This document shows positions 25,947 to 36,248 of a DNA stretch of 64,000 nt, in pieces. Numbering within the stretch: position 1 is the first letter of the stretch; every line of letters begins with the position of its first letter. Position numbers and translations under genes: made by a program. Below the pieces are notes generated by a model. The model saw only the letters and a list, made by a program, of their open reading frames with translations. It searched no databases and was not told the origin of the DNA. Source of the DNA: Acidobacteriota bacterium (GTDB lineage: Bacteria; Acidobacteriota; Blastocatellia; Pyrinomonadales; Pyrinomonadaceae); assembly GCA_029781855.1 (NCBI GenBank), contig JAKOVX010000003.1:1-64000 (forward strand), in the 5' to 3' direction.

Positions 25947-26386
25947 AGCATCTCGTCGAACATTAGATAATGCGACCGCTCCATACCGACCTTTTCATAA
26001 ACCGCTTGCGCGTGGCGATTTTCAGTCTCGACGTAGAGGCGTATGCCGAAGACGTCGGCCTCAGCCGCACGAGCCTTCACAAAATCATAAAGCAGGCTAT
26101 AGATCCGCTGGCCTCGAGCCTCGGGACGGATGTAAACGCTCTGTATCCACCAGAACCAGCGATTGCGCCAGTCGCTCCATTCGTAGGTGACCATCAGCCC
26201 GCCTACGATCCGGCCTTCGCTCTCGGCGACGACGTAGAAACCCTTGGTCTCGTCCGAGAATACGGCGGCGACGCCGCGGCGGAGGATCTCCGGGTCGAGC
26301 GTTTTGCCCTCGGTTTCGAGTGCCATCGCCTGGTTGAATTCGACGAGAGCGTCGATCTCGTTCGCGGTCGCGAGCCTGATATTCAT
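25943..26386 (-). CDS. GNAT-family N-acetyltransferase
   Basis: This 147-residue acetyl-CoA-dependent transferase has the family core: FYVVAESEGRIVGGLMVTYE (strands 2-4), then the acetyl-CoA binding SVYIRPEARGQRIYSLLYD (V-x-P-x-x-R-G-x-R-I) at residues ~88-106. It ends with RLYVETENRHAQAVYEKVGM. The acceptor substrate is unknown; the variant R-G-Q-R-I in place of R-G-x-G-x-G/A is common in this subgroup. It is coupled to the small protein downstream and divergent from the DHH phosphoesterase. Confidence 0.85.
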   Translation of the reverse strand: MNIRLATANEIDALVEFNQAMALETEGKTLDPEILRRGVAAVFSDETKGFYVVAESEGRIVGGLMVTYEWSDWRNRWFWWIQSVYIRPEARGQRIYSLLYDFVKARAAEADVFGIRLYVETENRHAQAVYEKVGMERSHYLMFDEML

Positions 26387-26458
26387 ATTCGATTCCTTGA
26401 CGAAATTGGCTTCGCCAACTAGTCTAAAATGTTTTGTCTACGGGCAAATAGTGATTAT

Positions 26459-27418
<960 letters not shown>

Positions 27419-27437
27419 ATCGACGAGATTGATAAGG

Positions 27438-27482
27438 AAAAAGGCTGTCGTGAGAGCGGATCTCAAGACAGCCTTTCTTTTG
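27438..27482. terminator. Bidirectional rho-independent terminator
   Basis: AAAAGGCTGTC pairs with GACAGCCTTT across a 15-nt loop. The plus strand ends in TTTCTTTT and the minus strand in CCTTTTTCC, so it can serve both the DHH gene and the convergent gene at 27523. Confidence 0.8.
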
Positions 27483-27522
27483 TCAGTTTGCCGAACCTCT
27501 GCGGGATCCGGTTAATTACTAT

Positions 27523-28044
27523 CTAGCTTTTGGTGAAAACACGTGTCGTCGTGTCGGTACCGCCGTCACGATTCGGACGCGACGATTCGATCGTCAGCGT
27601 CTTGTCAGCATTGATCCACCATTTTTCGGTGCTCGTCCGGTCGCCCATCGGTGTCACCATCGTACGTGTGATCTCGAGTTTCCCGCCGTCGAGCTTTGCC
27701 TTGGTGGTCATCTTCATCGAACCCATCTGGGTTTGCATTTCGGTCTCGACCGCTTTCCCATCCAAATTGTAGGTCGTCGGATTGTCGCCGCCCATGCCGC
27801 CTCCCATGCGTCCGCCACCGCCGCCTGCGGGAGGTGCCGCTCGTTTAGTTGACGGTGTGACCGTGATGTCCTTTGCGGTCTGGACGACGGTCAGCGTTTG
27901 GGACTCGATATTATTGCGTTCGCCGAGCTTGGATTTGCTAACGTCGAGCGTCCAGGTGCCCGAGAAATCGGTCGTCTGAGCAGACGCCGACATTGCCAGA
28001 AGGAACAGCGAAAATATCGCTGCCAAAACTAAGTTACGTTTCAT
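27523..28044 (-). CDS. Exported protein of unknown function with Gly-rich loop
   Basis: This 173-residue protein has a signal peptide (MKRNLVLAAIFSLFLLAMSA, then SAQ) with AGGAG before the ATG. The mature start FSGTWTLDVSKSKLG is a recurring opening of small exported beta-barrel-like proteins in Acidobacteriota. A flexible insert (PPAGGGGGRMGGGMGG, ~91-106) interrupts two beta-rich halves. The second half has repeated LDGGKLEITRT / KWWINADKTLTIES strands typical of a calycin-like barrel. The function is unknown. Confidence 0.7.
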   Translation of the reverse strand: MKRNLVLAAIFSLFLLAMSASAQTTDFSGTWTLDVSKSKLGERNNIESQTLTVVQTAKDITVTPSTKRAAPPAGGGGGRMGGGMGGDNPTTYNLDGKAVETEMQTQMGSMKMTTKAKLDGGKLEITRTMVTPMGDRTSTEKWWINADKTLTIESSRPNRDGGTDTTTRVFTKS

Positions 28045-28153
28045 AAAAGAACACTCCTGTTGAAATTAGAGATCAGAATATTACGCCCTATAAGACGCAA
28101 TTCTACTCCAAGTAGTTTTGGCAAAATTGTAAAGAATTGTAAGGGTCGGTCTT

Positions 28154-30169
28154 CTAAGCGTCACCCAATGATTTTGACGACGATTGAAGGCTGACACCAA
28201 CTATTCCCGCCATCAAACCTCCAATAAACAAACCGACTTCGGCATAAAGAACCACGCTCGCTGGCAATGAAGGAATGAAGTAAAGAACTATGTCCGCGAC
28301 AAAATCGAAAGCCGTTCCCGCCAAGCCAATTCCAGACAGAAAGAAACCGATTGAAGCCATTCTAAGATAAGCATTCATTTTGCGCATTCGATCGTTATCA
28401 GGATCCAGGTGACTATTCACTACGCCGAATCCAAAATAGATAGAAAGTCCGAATAGTAACCAAACCGCGAATCTAAGCCAGTTCGTGACGCCCAATTCGG
28501 TCATCAGATAGAGGCACGACAGCAACCCGAGGATCGGGATCAGCGACAGCTTTTTCGTAAGGCTGAAGAACACGAGCGTGACCGAGACGATGATGAAAAA
28601 GATCATCGGTATCTTGTGCGAAAACGCGCCGAACATGGTCTCGCCCTTTTCCGGGGTGATCGTCAGGAAGTCGCTGAGAAACGTAGGGTTGAAGTAATAG
28701 ATCCCTGAGAAAACGCCTACCAAAATAGCCGGCAACAGGAACTGTGAGCTGATGTAGGGCACGAAACGCGTCCCGCTCTCCTTAAACTCCTTGTCCTTGA
28801 ACAGGACGCCGGCGCATACCACCACGAAGGCGAACAGCGTGCCGATGCTCGAGAGGTCGGTGACCTCGGTGAGATTCATGAACAGTGCCGGGATCGCGAC
28901 CACGCAGCCGGTGATTATCGTCGCGAACCACGGCGTATTGAACTTCGGATGGATCGATGAGAACACCTTCGGCAGCAGGCCATCGCGGCTCATCGCCATC
29001 CACAGACGCGGCTGGCCGATCTGGAACACGAGGAAAACCGTTGCCAACGCAATGACCGCACTTACCGCGATAATGCCCGCGACCCACGGAATGTTCGCTC
29101 CCTCAGGACCGAAAACGAACGCCAGCGGATCGCCGACGTCGAGTTTGGTATAGCTGACCATGCCGGTCAGGACAAGGGCGATCGCGATATAGAGGACCGT
29201 ACAGATCACGAGCGAGAGGATCATTGCGATCGGCAGGTCGCGTCGCGGATTCTTACATTCCTCAGCCGTGGTCGAGAGTGCATCGAAACCGATATAGGCG
29301 AAGAATACGGCCGCGACGCCTTTCATCACGCCGCTGATGCCATTCGGTGCAAACGGCGACCAGTTCGCCGGATGAACGTAGTTCAGGCCAAGGAAAATGA
29401 CGAGGAGGATAATGCCGATCTTGAGGACGGTCATTATGTTCGACGCGAATTTCGATTCCCGGATCCCGATGTAGACGAGGGTCGTGATCACAAGTGTGAT
29501 CCCCAGGGCCGGAAGGTCAGCGATGATCGGTATCGAACCTATGTGCGGGGCGTTGAGCCATGCGTTGTATGCTTCGACCTGTCCGCAGTTGATCGCGGCA
29601 TCGGCTGCGTCGCAGCCCTTGGTTAACGCATCGACGGTCGCACCCCCGGCAATGGCCTCCTGGACGGCGTCAAACCCGCGTCGAGCGGTCAAGAAATCCA
29701 TCGTGAAATGGAGCGGGATATCTAGCCCGTAGCCCTTTAGCAGGCCGGTGAAATAGTCGCTCCATGAGATCGCGACCGCGATGTTACCGATGGCGTATTC
29801 CACGATCAGATCCCAGCCGATGATCCAGGCGATCAGTTCGCCCATCGAGGCATACGCGTATGTATATGCTGAACCAGCAACAGGTATTCGCGAAGCAAAC
29901 TCCGCGTAACAGAGCGCCGAGAACGCACACGCCGTTGCCGTAAAGACGAAAAGCAATGCCACTGCCGGGCCGCCGTTGTACGACGCCTTGCCGACCATTG
30001 CAAAGATGCCGGCACCGATGATCGCCGCAATGCCCATCAGCGTCAGGTCAAATACGCCGAGCGTTCGCCGAAGCGTCCCCGGTGCGGCATGGTCCTGTGC
30101 GTGCTCTAAAAGGCCTGAGGCCGCGTCGGCCTGGATCTGCGAAATGGATTTCGTCCTGAATAGATTCAT
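28154..30169 (-). CDS. APC-superfamily amino acid permease (cationic amino acid transporter type)
   Basis: This 671-residue transporter has about 14 membrane helices. The N-terminal substrate-site motif GIAAIIGAGIFAMVGKAS is in helix 1. Next come YAEFASRIPVAGSAYTYAYA (helix 3) and GFDALSTTAEECKNPRRDLP (helix 8 loop), all typical of the eukaryote-like CAT/YfnA branch. A non-conserved loop of about 65 residues (TARRGFDAVQEAIAGGATVD …) with two Cys lies between helices 4 and 5. The two extra C-terminal helices also fit the CAT subgroup. It probably imports an amino acid; the substrate is not deducible. Confidence 0.9.
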   Translation of the reverse strand: MNLFRTKSISQIQADAASGLLEHAQDHAAPGTLRRTLGVFDLTLMGIAAIIGAGIFAMVGKASYNGGPAVALLFVFTATACAFSALCYAEFASRIPVAGSAYTYAYASMGELIAWIIGWDLIVEYAIGNIAVAISWSDYFTGLLKGYGLDIPLHFTMDFLTARRGFDAVQEAIAGGATVDALTKGCDAADAAINCGQVEAYNAWLNAPHIGSIPIIADLPALGITLVITTLVYIGIRESKFASNIMTVLKIGIILLVIFLGLNYVHPANWSPFAPNGISGVMKGVAAVFFAYIGFDALSTTAEECKNPRRDLPIAMILSLVICTVLYIAIALVLTGMVSYTKLDVGDPLAFVFGPEGANIPWVAGIIAVSAVIALATVFLVFQIGQPRLWMAMSRDGLLPKVFSSIHPKFNTPWFATIITGCVVAIPALFMNLTEVTDLSSIGTLFAFVVVCAGVLFKDKEFKESGTRFVPYISSQFLLPAILVGVFSGIYYFNPTFLSDFLTITPEKGETMFGAFSHKIPMIFFIIVSVTLVFFSLTKKLSLIPILGLLSCLYLMTELGVTNWLRFAVWLLFGLSIYFGFGVVNSHLDPDNDRMRKMNAYLRMASIGFFLSGIGLAGTAFDFVADIVLYFIPSLPASVVLYAEVGLFIGGLMAGIVGVSLQSSSKSLGDA

Positions 30170-30363
30170 ATTTTTAGTCGCGAAATTTGTCTGGATCCGG
30201 ATTTGACTCCGAAATGGCTGGTTTTAGCGAATTTTGAACGAAAAATGACCAGATTGCAATGGAAATAAGACGGTATTACTGATTTCCTTAGGCGAATACC
30301 AAGATTTTTAAGGAAATTCGCCGGATCGTGCCTCGCTGTTTATTGCGGGAACGGCGTAAGTTT

Positions 30364-31275
30364 ATGGAAGATCGCCAATTTTTTGCAAACCTCGACACCT
30401 CGTTCATTAAAGTCGATGAGCTTGTTCGATATCTTTATCAACGAGATTTTATCGGAAGTATTTTTGTTGTATATCAGGGTTACCGGGGCGAGATCGTCTT
30501 TACCGCAGCCGGCAAGCTGAGGGTAACCGAAACCGATGAAAAGGCATTTCTGATAAGATCGGGCGAGAAGGCTTTTGAGAGCATCATTGCCAGATCCAAG
30601 GCCGCGGGCGGCAAGATCAGCGTTCTAAGGTCATTGCACAACGCCGCAAATCACTCTAACGATCGTCGGCCCGGCAGTGCGATAGGTAACGTTGTCGACA
30701 TTAGCAACGGAAACGGAAAGAACGACAAACCGAGCAAGATCGTGCCGCTGGTCAAGATCGAAACGCCGTCGGGGAAGCCACAGCCGCCAAAAATGCGCGG
30801 CTCGCTCGCTCAACTGGACGAATTCCCGTTCGATCTGACAAACTTCTCCGACCGAGAAGACCTGGTCGAGCCCGAGCCGGATGCCGAGCTTGAACTAATG
30901 ATCGACGTCACCGGTGATCTCTTGAGTACCATCGATCAGGCACTCGAGCGTGCCGATCTCGATCTTTCGACCGCGCTCGTAAAGGCCAGTGGAGAGGTCG
31001 CCGTTTGGTACCCTGACCTGGAGCCGTCCAGAGGCAAGTTTAGCTACGATCGCGGCATCGTCCATATTGACCCCGAAGCCGACCTTGAAAGCCTGGCCGC
31101 AGGACTCGGGGATGTTTTATTCCGGATCTTTCGCCGGCTTGGGACGGCTCCGAAGTTCGGAAAGGTCTACAGGTTCACGATCCAAAGGGTGAGGCAGCTG
31201 CTGTACGCGAGAAGCGACGACTTCGAGCAGGCCGGATTTCTTCATTACGTCGAACGGGCGATAGGCGTCAGCTAA
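30364..31275 (+). CDS. Conserved-looking protein of unknown function, two domains
   Basis: This 303-residue cytoplasmic protein is not recognised. ATG 30364 (MEDRQFFANLDTSFIKVDEL) is preferred over an earlier ATG at 30328 that adds a basic tail. Part one (~1-95) alternates strands and helices (FIGSIFVVYQGYRGEIVFTA), recalling the short DUF4388-like domains that respond to signals. A variable linker (~100-150) is rich in Asn/Lys/Pro. Part two (~180-303) contains DVTGDLLSTIDQALERADLD and a final segment of basic helices. It stands between divergent permease and GDT1-like genes. Confidence 0.6.
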   Translation: MEDRQFFANLDTSFIKVDELVRYLYQRDFIGSIFVVYQGYRGEIVFTAAGKLRVTETDEKAFLIRSGEKAFESIIARSKAAGGKISVLRSLHNAANHSNDRRPGSAIGNVVDISNGNGKNDKPSKIVPLVKIETPSGKPQPPKMRGSLAQLDEFPFDLTNFSDREDLVEPEPDAELELMIDVTGDLLSTIDQALERADLDLSTALVKASGEVAVWYPDLEPSRGKFSYDRGIVHIDPEADLESLAAGLGDVLFRIFRRLGTAPKFGKVYRFTIQRVRQLLYARSDDFEQAGFLHYVERAIGVS

Positions 31276-31328
31276 GCGTCCATAATTTTCGTGGCCGATC
31301 GCTTGCGGCGGTGTTAGAATCGTCCGAT

Positions 31329-31601
31329 ATGGATTGGAAAATATTCGGAACAGCGTTCGTCACCCTTTTTCTTGCCGAACTTGGCGATAAGACCCAACTC
31401 GCCGTTATCACGATGACTGCCGACACCGGATCGAAGGTATCGGTTTTTCTCGGTGCGAGTCTGGCTCTCGTCGTTGTCACGCTGCTCGGCGTTCTCTTCG
31501 GCGGCGTTCTGAGCCAATATATACCGACCGAATGGCTCCAGCGGATTGTCGCCGTCGCGTTCATTGCGATCGGCGTACTGATGCTGTTGGGCAAGCTATG
31601 A
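31329..31601 (+). CDS. TMEM165/GDT1 family (UPF0016) membrane protein
   Basis: This 90-residue protein has three membrane helices and the family signature ELGDKTQ at residues ~16-22. The family are cation (Mn2+/Ca2+) exchangers; the eukaryotic proteins have two such halves. A single-motif bacterial version must pair as a homodimer or with another half-protein. None is seen nearby. ATG 31329 (MDWKIFGTAFVTLFLAELGD) is chosen because it starts at the helix; the frame extends only six codons upstream. Confidence 0.85.
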   Translation: MDWKIFGTAFVTLFLAELGDKTQLAVITMTADTGSKVSVFLGASLALVVVTLLGVLFGGVLSQYIPTEWLQRIVAVAFIAIGVLMLLGKL

Positions 31602-31605
31602 GTAC

Positions 31606-31637
31606 AAAAAAAAGAGCGGCTGATCTGATCAGCCGCC
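31606..31637 (-). terminator. Terminator for the SdrD-like gene (minus strand)
   Basis: GCGGCTGATC and GATCAGCCGC (31616-31636) form a perfect 10-bp stem around one base. On the minus strand the stem is followed by eight T (31606-31613). It lies 35 bp after the stop of 31672-34734. Confidence 0.85.
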
Positions 31638-31671
31638 CGGAGCGCTTGACGCGTAAGTATTGCCAAAGTCG

Positions 31672-34600
31672 TTAATCGTTCGAGACCCAGTCGTAATCAA
31701 CCAGATCATCATTGAGAGTAACTAGTCGAACGGGCTGTTTGAAGGTGAAGCGTTTTGACGTAATACTCATCACGACCGTTTGACCGCTCGGGATGTCCGC
31801 GAAGCTGTAGTAGCCAAACGGGCCCGTGATCGCAGAGTGGTTGGTGCCATCCGCTTCGGTCATCATTACCTGGACGTTTCTTATTCCGTTGCCGTTTGCC
31901 GTCGTTATTCGACCGGAAACGTTGACACCAGCAGCCGTCGGCGTAGACCTGAATCCGAAATCGAAGGTGTGGTTGTTCGCACCTGCCCCGCCCGTTGTTA
32001 ACGCGATAACGGGAAATACTCCCGCCGGGGATCCCGTCGGGTTGACCACGTTCACGCCGTCTGAATCTGATGAATCAACATCGCCGGCCTGGGTGCTCTG
32101 ATTCGCGATCGTTGTGTAGAGTCCGAAAAGCGGACCGCCGGACGAGTAGTTCGCCGAATTGTCGACGCGCAGTTCGTAGGCGGTGTTCGGTTTGACACCC
32201 GTGAAATAGTACTCGCCGTTGGCATCGGTGACGACCGTGTTGCTGGAGGTCGAGATCACGACGTTTTTAACGTAAAACCTCTGGTTGTTCCCGTTCGAGG
32301 CCCCGTTCATGAACCTGATGCCTGTCGCGTTGACCGGGAGAGTTAGAGCTCCGGACGAAACATACGCTGCGTCTGTTCCTGAAGTATAGGTTCCGATAGG
32401 TGTCCACGTCGTGCCGTCCGTAGTATATTCAGCCGTGGCACCCTGGCTGGCACTTCTGCGATAGTCGAATGTCAGCGTGGCGGCATATACATTTCCAAGA
32501 CTGATCGCTCGAGAAGCACCTCTGCTGCCGCGATTCAGCCGAAGAGCGTTGCCAAGTGTGCCGTCTGCGGTCACGCGAACATCGCCGGCAGTAACGCTGC
32601 CGTCATCGCCGATCTCAGCCCAAGGCGTTGAGCTCCAGTTGGTTGATCCGCTTGAACCGGAATACGTGACAGTCGCAAAGGTGTCTGCATACGGGGTGCC
32701 TGACAAGTACGCAACCGGAGCTCCGCCTTGATAGAGTCTTACACTGACACCAGCAATACCATTTTCACCGGGATCCTGGACACCGTTGCCGTTGGAGTCA
32801 TTCCAGACGCGGTTACCTATCTCTAGCGGGGCCGATTCGCAAAGAGCCTGAATATTCCCCATCCCATTTGCTTTGCCGAAGTTAACAGCATCGAAAGCTA
32901 AATAGCCCTTATTTTGGGCGCCCGTACTGTTGTTGAACCAGCGGAAGCCACCGGAATCGTAGATGTTGTCCGTTGGAAGATAAGGCGGGTCAAACATCGT
33001 AGCAACCATCTCATTGTGGCCTGGGATCTGCATTGCAGCACCGTTGCTGACCTCGTCGTGTGGTGTGCCGTTCGGGTGATAATTGTCCTGGTAGTAATAC
33101 TCGCCGCCGCCGGGCCCTTCGTTCGTATTTTGGGGAGCACCTCCGATCGACGCACAGCGGCCATTGCTCTCCAATGTCCAACCGAGCGTCGGGTTGCCGC
33201 AAGCGCGAAGTGTATCGCCCGCTGTTATACCCTTAAACAACTGTGTCGAATTGTTTGGGTTACTCGCACTGTTGTAGCCGGACTGATCGCCGTCCCGGTC
33301 ACGCAGCGAGATGATCATGTTGCCGCGGTCAAATTCGATGTCGGTCAGCATCGGCTGCGGATAAATGAAATGGGACGGGCTGATCGTCGTATAGTTCGTT
33401 TTCCAGTTCAGCCATGCCGCCGACAAGCCGGGATCTGTCTCGAGCCGCGTATAGTTCAATTGGAAATTGATCACAGGAGCAGCACTGAATGACATCGTCG
33501 CCGGATCGAACGTGTAAACGTATGCCCGGAGGTTCGTGTCGGTCGCATTTGCTGCGGATTCGCGTGAGCAAACCGCTCCGACATAGACCTGGCCTTCGTA
33601 ATAGTTGACCGCGAACGGTCGAACATCGGATGCAGTCGTGCAATTCGGCATCGTCGTCGGAAAGGCCGCGCTTGTGATAGTCGCGTTATTTACGGCACCT
33701 GTCGTCGGGATCTTGTAGAGTCGGTTGTTGGCTAGGTTCATCACGAACAGGCTGGATTGATCATCAGAGATCGCCATTCCGCCGAATGAGATCTTGCCGA
33801 CCGCATTCCACGTCGCCTGGCCGTTGTCCGTGTTGTAGTCTGATGTGTTGTGCGGATTTGCTCCTGTTGTGTTCGCTCCGAAAATAGCGTTGAGATCAGC
33901 ATATACCGAAATAAGGCCCGTCGCCCGATCGATCTGATAGATCGCACCGGTTCCGCTGGGGCCGAACATCGTATGCTTTTTCATATACGAAGACACAAAG
34001 ATCTTCCGCGTGGGCCGATAATAGGCTATTCCAAAAGTTGCGCCGACCTGGCCGGTGGTCGCCAAACTGGTGTTTCCCGGTGACATGAAGTCATCGACCG
34101 GCAACCCACCGGTGGTTCTGGTACTGCCGGAGGTGTAAGGCACCGTGAAGACGGCATCGTTCTGATCGCCGGCTCCCAGGCCGTAAACCTGCGAACACAG
34201 GTCCGGATTGTCGGCGCAAAAATCCTGGGGACGATTCAGCGCGAGATTGACATTTGCAGTGGCTCCATTGTTGACAAACTGGACGGTCGAACCGGAATCG
34301 GCCGCCGTGCCGCCCAAGACCGAATCCGTGCCGTGCGCAGACGGCAAAAATCCGGACGGTATCGACGTAAACTCGACTCGATAAGGACCGGTACCGGTCG
34401 CGGCAAGCGAGAACGTGCCATTGGCTAGCGTAGTTGCCGAACCGCGAAATACGCCGGACGAATCATAGGCTGACACAACAACGTTGGCGACGCCCGTATC
34501 GATCGCGGTGGGTGCCGTAGTAGTTCCGCCGGATGTCTCGTATAGTCCGTTGCCGTTGAAATCCTGAAAAACGCGTCCGGAGATCGTGCCGGCGAGAATA

Positions 34601-34734
34601 ACATCCTGTGAATCGTCCATCTTCTGAGCGTTCGAGCGAAATGGCTCTGAAATAGCTAGAAGAACCGCGATCGTGCAGACGATGGTCGCAAATGCCGCAA
34701 TTTTGCGACATGAAAAAGTACGAGCGTTGGTCAT
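31672..34734 (-). CDS. Large exported surface protein with SdrD_B and regulatory-like domains
   Basis: This 1020-residue protein has a signal peptide (IAAFATIVCTIAVLLAISEP). Residues ~50-170 form an SdrD_B-like prealbumin domain (SGRVFQDFNGNGLYETSGGT). The middle (~190-620) looks like a beta-propeller or repeat module with DNRLYKIP-type strands. At ~640 a second SdrD_B domain starts (VWNDSNGNGVQDPGENGIAG). It appears split by an inserted jelly-roll-like segment (SAYT…: NALRLNRGSRGASRAISLGN, ~690-810) before VVTDANGEYYFTGVKPNTAY. The C-terminus is a carboxypeptidase-regulatory-like domain (GRITTANGNGIRNVQVMM …). No sortase or PEP-CTERM signal is seen. It is probably secreted or surface-bound; ligand unknown. 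Confidence 0.75.
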   Translation of the reverse strand: MTNARTFSCRKIAAFATIVCTIAVLLAISEPFRSNAQKMDDSQDVILAGTISGRVFQDFNGNGLYETSGGTTTAPTAIDTGVANVVVSAYDSSGVFRGSATTLANGTFSLAATGTGPYRVEFTSIPSGFLPSAHGTDSVLGGTAADSGSTVQFVNNGATANVNLALNRPQDFCADNPDLCSQVYGLGAGDQNDAVFTVPYTSGSTRTTGGLPVDDFMSPGNTSLATTGQVGATFGIAYYRPTRKIFVSSYMKKHTMFGPSGTGAIYQIDRATGLISVYADLNAIFGANTTGANPHNTSDYNTDNGQATWNAVGKISFGGMAISDDQSSLFVMNLANNRLYKIPTTGAVNNATITSAAFPTTMPNCTTASDVRPFAVNYYEGQVYVGAVCSRESAANATDTNLRAYVYTFDPATMSFSAAPVINFQLNYTRLETDPGLSAAWLNWKTNYTTISPSHFIYPQPMLTDIEFDRGNMIISLRDRDGDQSGYNSASNPNNSTQLFKGITAGDTLRACGNPTLGWTLESNGRCASIGGAPQNTNEGPGGGEYYYQDNYHPNGTPHDEVSNGAAMQIPGHNEMVATMFDPPYLPTDNIYDSGGFRWFNNSTGAQNKGYLAFDAVNFGKANGMGNIQALCESAPLEIGNRVWNDSNGNGVQDPGENGIAGVSVRLYQGGAPVAYLSGTPYADTFATVTYSGSSGSTNWSSTPWAEIGDDGSVTAGDVRVTADGTLGNALRLNRGSRGASRAISLGNVYAATLTFDYRRSASQGATAEYTTDGTTWTPIGTYTSGTDAAYVSSGALTLPVNATGIRFMNGASNGNNQRFYVKNVVISTSSNTVVTDANGEYYFTGVKPNTAYELRVDNSANYSSGGPLFGLYTTIANQSTQAGDVDSSDSDGVNVVNPTGSPAGVFPVIALTTGGAGANNHTFDFGFRSTPTAAGVNVSGRITTANGNGIRNVQVMMTEADGTNHSAITGPFGYYSFADIPSGQTVVMSITSKRFTFKQPVRLVTLNDDLVDYDWVSND

Positions 34735-34985
34735 ATTATTGAGCGGATCTGAAGATCCAAGGTAAGGGTTAATCTAGATAGAGATCGAGAATATCGAATG
34801 TAAATCTCGAGTGATAAGGACAGGTTCTAAATTGATGAGGAGTGGGTGGACGCCCGAGTGCGGAACGGAATCATCCGACAAAAGATTAGCAAGCGGAAAT
34901 ACGAATGTCAAACAATATTTTACACGCCGTTATCCTCAACCGACGTCGCCGACAAGTTACATTGAAAGCGCGAGTATGAACCAGA
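34735..34985. other. Intergenic stretch without recognised features
   Basis: The 250 bp between the surface-protein gene and msrA hold no convincing gene, hairpin or repeat. The right-hand part should contain the msrA 3' untranslated end, and the left-hand part the promoter of the minus-strand surface-protein gene; neither was pinned down. Confidence 0.3.
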
Positions 34986-34987
34986 TA

Positions 34988-35530
34988 TCAACCCTTCAAG
35001 CGGGACAGAAACTTTTGGCGGAATTTGGCGACCTTCGGTGCGACGACGGCGGCGCAGTAGGGCTGATTCGGATTGCTTGCGAAGTATTCCTGGTGATAAT
35101 TTTCGGCAGGCCAGAACTTGTCGAACGCCGTTACCTCGGTGACGATCGGCTTGTCGTAGATACCCTCGGCGGTGATCTCGGCGATCACCTCTTCGGCTAC
35201 CTTTTTTTGTTCGTCAGAGTGATAGAAGATCGCGGAGCGATACGACGAGCCGATATCGTTGCCCTGACGGTTCAGGGTTGTCGGGTCGTGGACGGTGAAA
35301 TAGACCCGGAGAAGGTCCTTGAAACTCAGCTCACTCGGATCGAACCTGATCTGAACGACCTCGGCGTGGCCGGTCGTTTCGGAGCAAACCTGTTGGTAGG
35401 TCGGATTATCGGTATGCCCGCCGGAATATCCGGATACTACATCTTCGACGCCTCTGAGGTCATCAAAGATCGCTTCAACGCACCAAAAACAACCTGCCGC
35501 TAACGTCGCCGTTTCGAGATTCTTTTCCAT
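34988..35530 (-). CDS. msrA: Peptide methionine (S)-sulfoxide reductase
   Basis: This 180-residue MsrA restores methionine from its S-sulfoxide. The catalytic motif GCFWCVEA is at residues 13-20 (nucleophile Cys14). GYSGGHTDNPTYQQVCSETT and FKDLLRVYFTVHDPTTLNRQ follow, all typical. The C-terminal recycling Cys is not seen in the last residues (FRQKFLSRLKG), so regeneration may use Cys17 or thioredoxin directly. No signal peptide is present, so it is cytoplasmic. It is encoded 85 bp downstream of the class II aldolase gene on the same strand. Confidence 0.95.
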   Translation of the reverse strand: MEKNLETATLAAGCFWCVEAIFDDLRGVEDVVSGYSGGHTDNPTYQQVCSETTGHAEVVQIRFDPSELSFKDLLRVYFTVHDPTTLNRQGNDIGSSYRSAIFYHSDEQKKVAEEVIAEITAEGIYDKPIVTEVTAFDKFWPAENYHQEYFASNPNQPYCAAVVAPKVAKFRQKFLSRLKG

Positions 35531-35615
35531 AACTAAATCAAATCAAACTGCAACGAGTAAATCAATCGGGGAACCGGAATTATTCCAGCTAATCGGGGCA
35601 GGCGATCCTCGCCGT

Positions 35616-36239
35616 CTACCTCAATTGTCTGCCGATCACCTCGAACAGGAATTCGAATATCTCGACATGCCGTCTAGCCTCGGCGGCGGTCTCACCCCAC
35701 GTATAGAGGCCGTGCCGCCGCAGATATATGCCGTGAAGTCCCTTCGAGTCGCGGATCACGTTCTCAATAACATGAGCAAGTGCAACATGGTCCTGGGAGT
35801 TTTCAACGATCGGGACCGTTTCCTTATGTTCGTGGGTTGTGACACCCGCGAGGCCCTTGAGAATTTCGTAGCCTTCGATCTCGATCGATCCGGACTCGAA
35901 GAAATGATCCGAGAGGATCGATCCCCACACGGAATGTGTATGCAGAATCGCCCTTGCACGAGGCAAAAAGCGGTAGATCGTCAAATGAATAAGCGTCTCG
36001 GCCGACGGCATTCCAAAACCCTGAAGGATCTCGGCGTCATCGTCGAGCTCCAGGAAGTTGGTCTCGTCGAGCGTTCCTTTTTCAATTCCGCTTGCGGTCA
36101 CGCAGATCCGCAGCGGATTTCGTGCAAGCAGCATACTGAAATTGCCGCTCGTTCCTAGCGTCCATCCGCGTCGGTAAAATTCGCGACCGGTTTCGGTCAG
36201 CTCCTGGGTCGGGGATAAAGGTGCAGTATTATCGGCCAT
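35616..36239 (-). CDS. mtnB: Class II aldolase-family protein, probably methylthioribulose-1-phosphate dehydratase
   Basis: This 207-residue protein belongs to the zinc-dependent class II aldolase/adducin family. The metal motif is LHTHSVWGSILSDHF, and the third His is in LRRHGLYTWGETAAEA. NFSMLLARNPLRICVTASGI and MPSAETLIHLTIYRF complete the pattern. The wording (GWTLGTSGNFS; HGLYTWG) is that of MtnB, which dehydrates 5-methylthioribulose-1-phosphate in methionine salvage. The other salvage genes are not in this window, so a fuculose- or ribulose-phosphate aldolase remains possible. It starts 9 bp after the acs stop, suggesting co-transcription. Confidence 0.75.
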   Translation of the reverse strand: MADNTAPLSPTQELTETGREFYRRGWTLGTSGNFSMLLARNPLRICVTASGIEKGTLDETNFLELDDDAEILQGFGMPSAETLIHLTIYRFLPRARAILHTHSVWGSILSDHFFESGSIEIEGYEILKGLAGVTTHEHKETVPIVENSQDHVALAHVIENVIRDSKGLHGIYLRRHGLYTWGETAAEARRHVEIFEFLFEVIGRQLR

Positions 36240-36248
36240 ATTGAAGGG

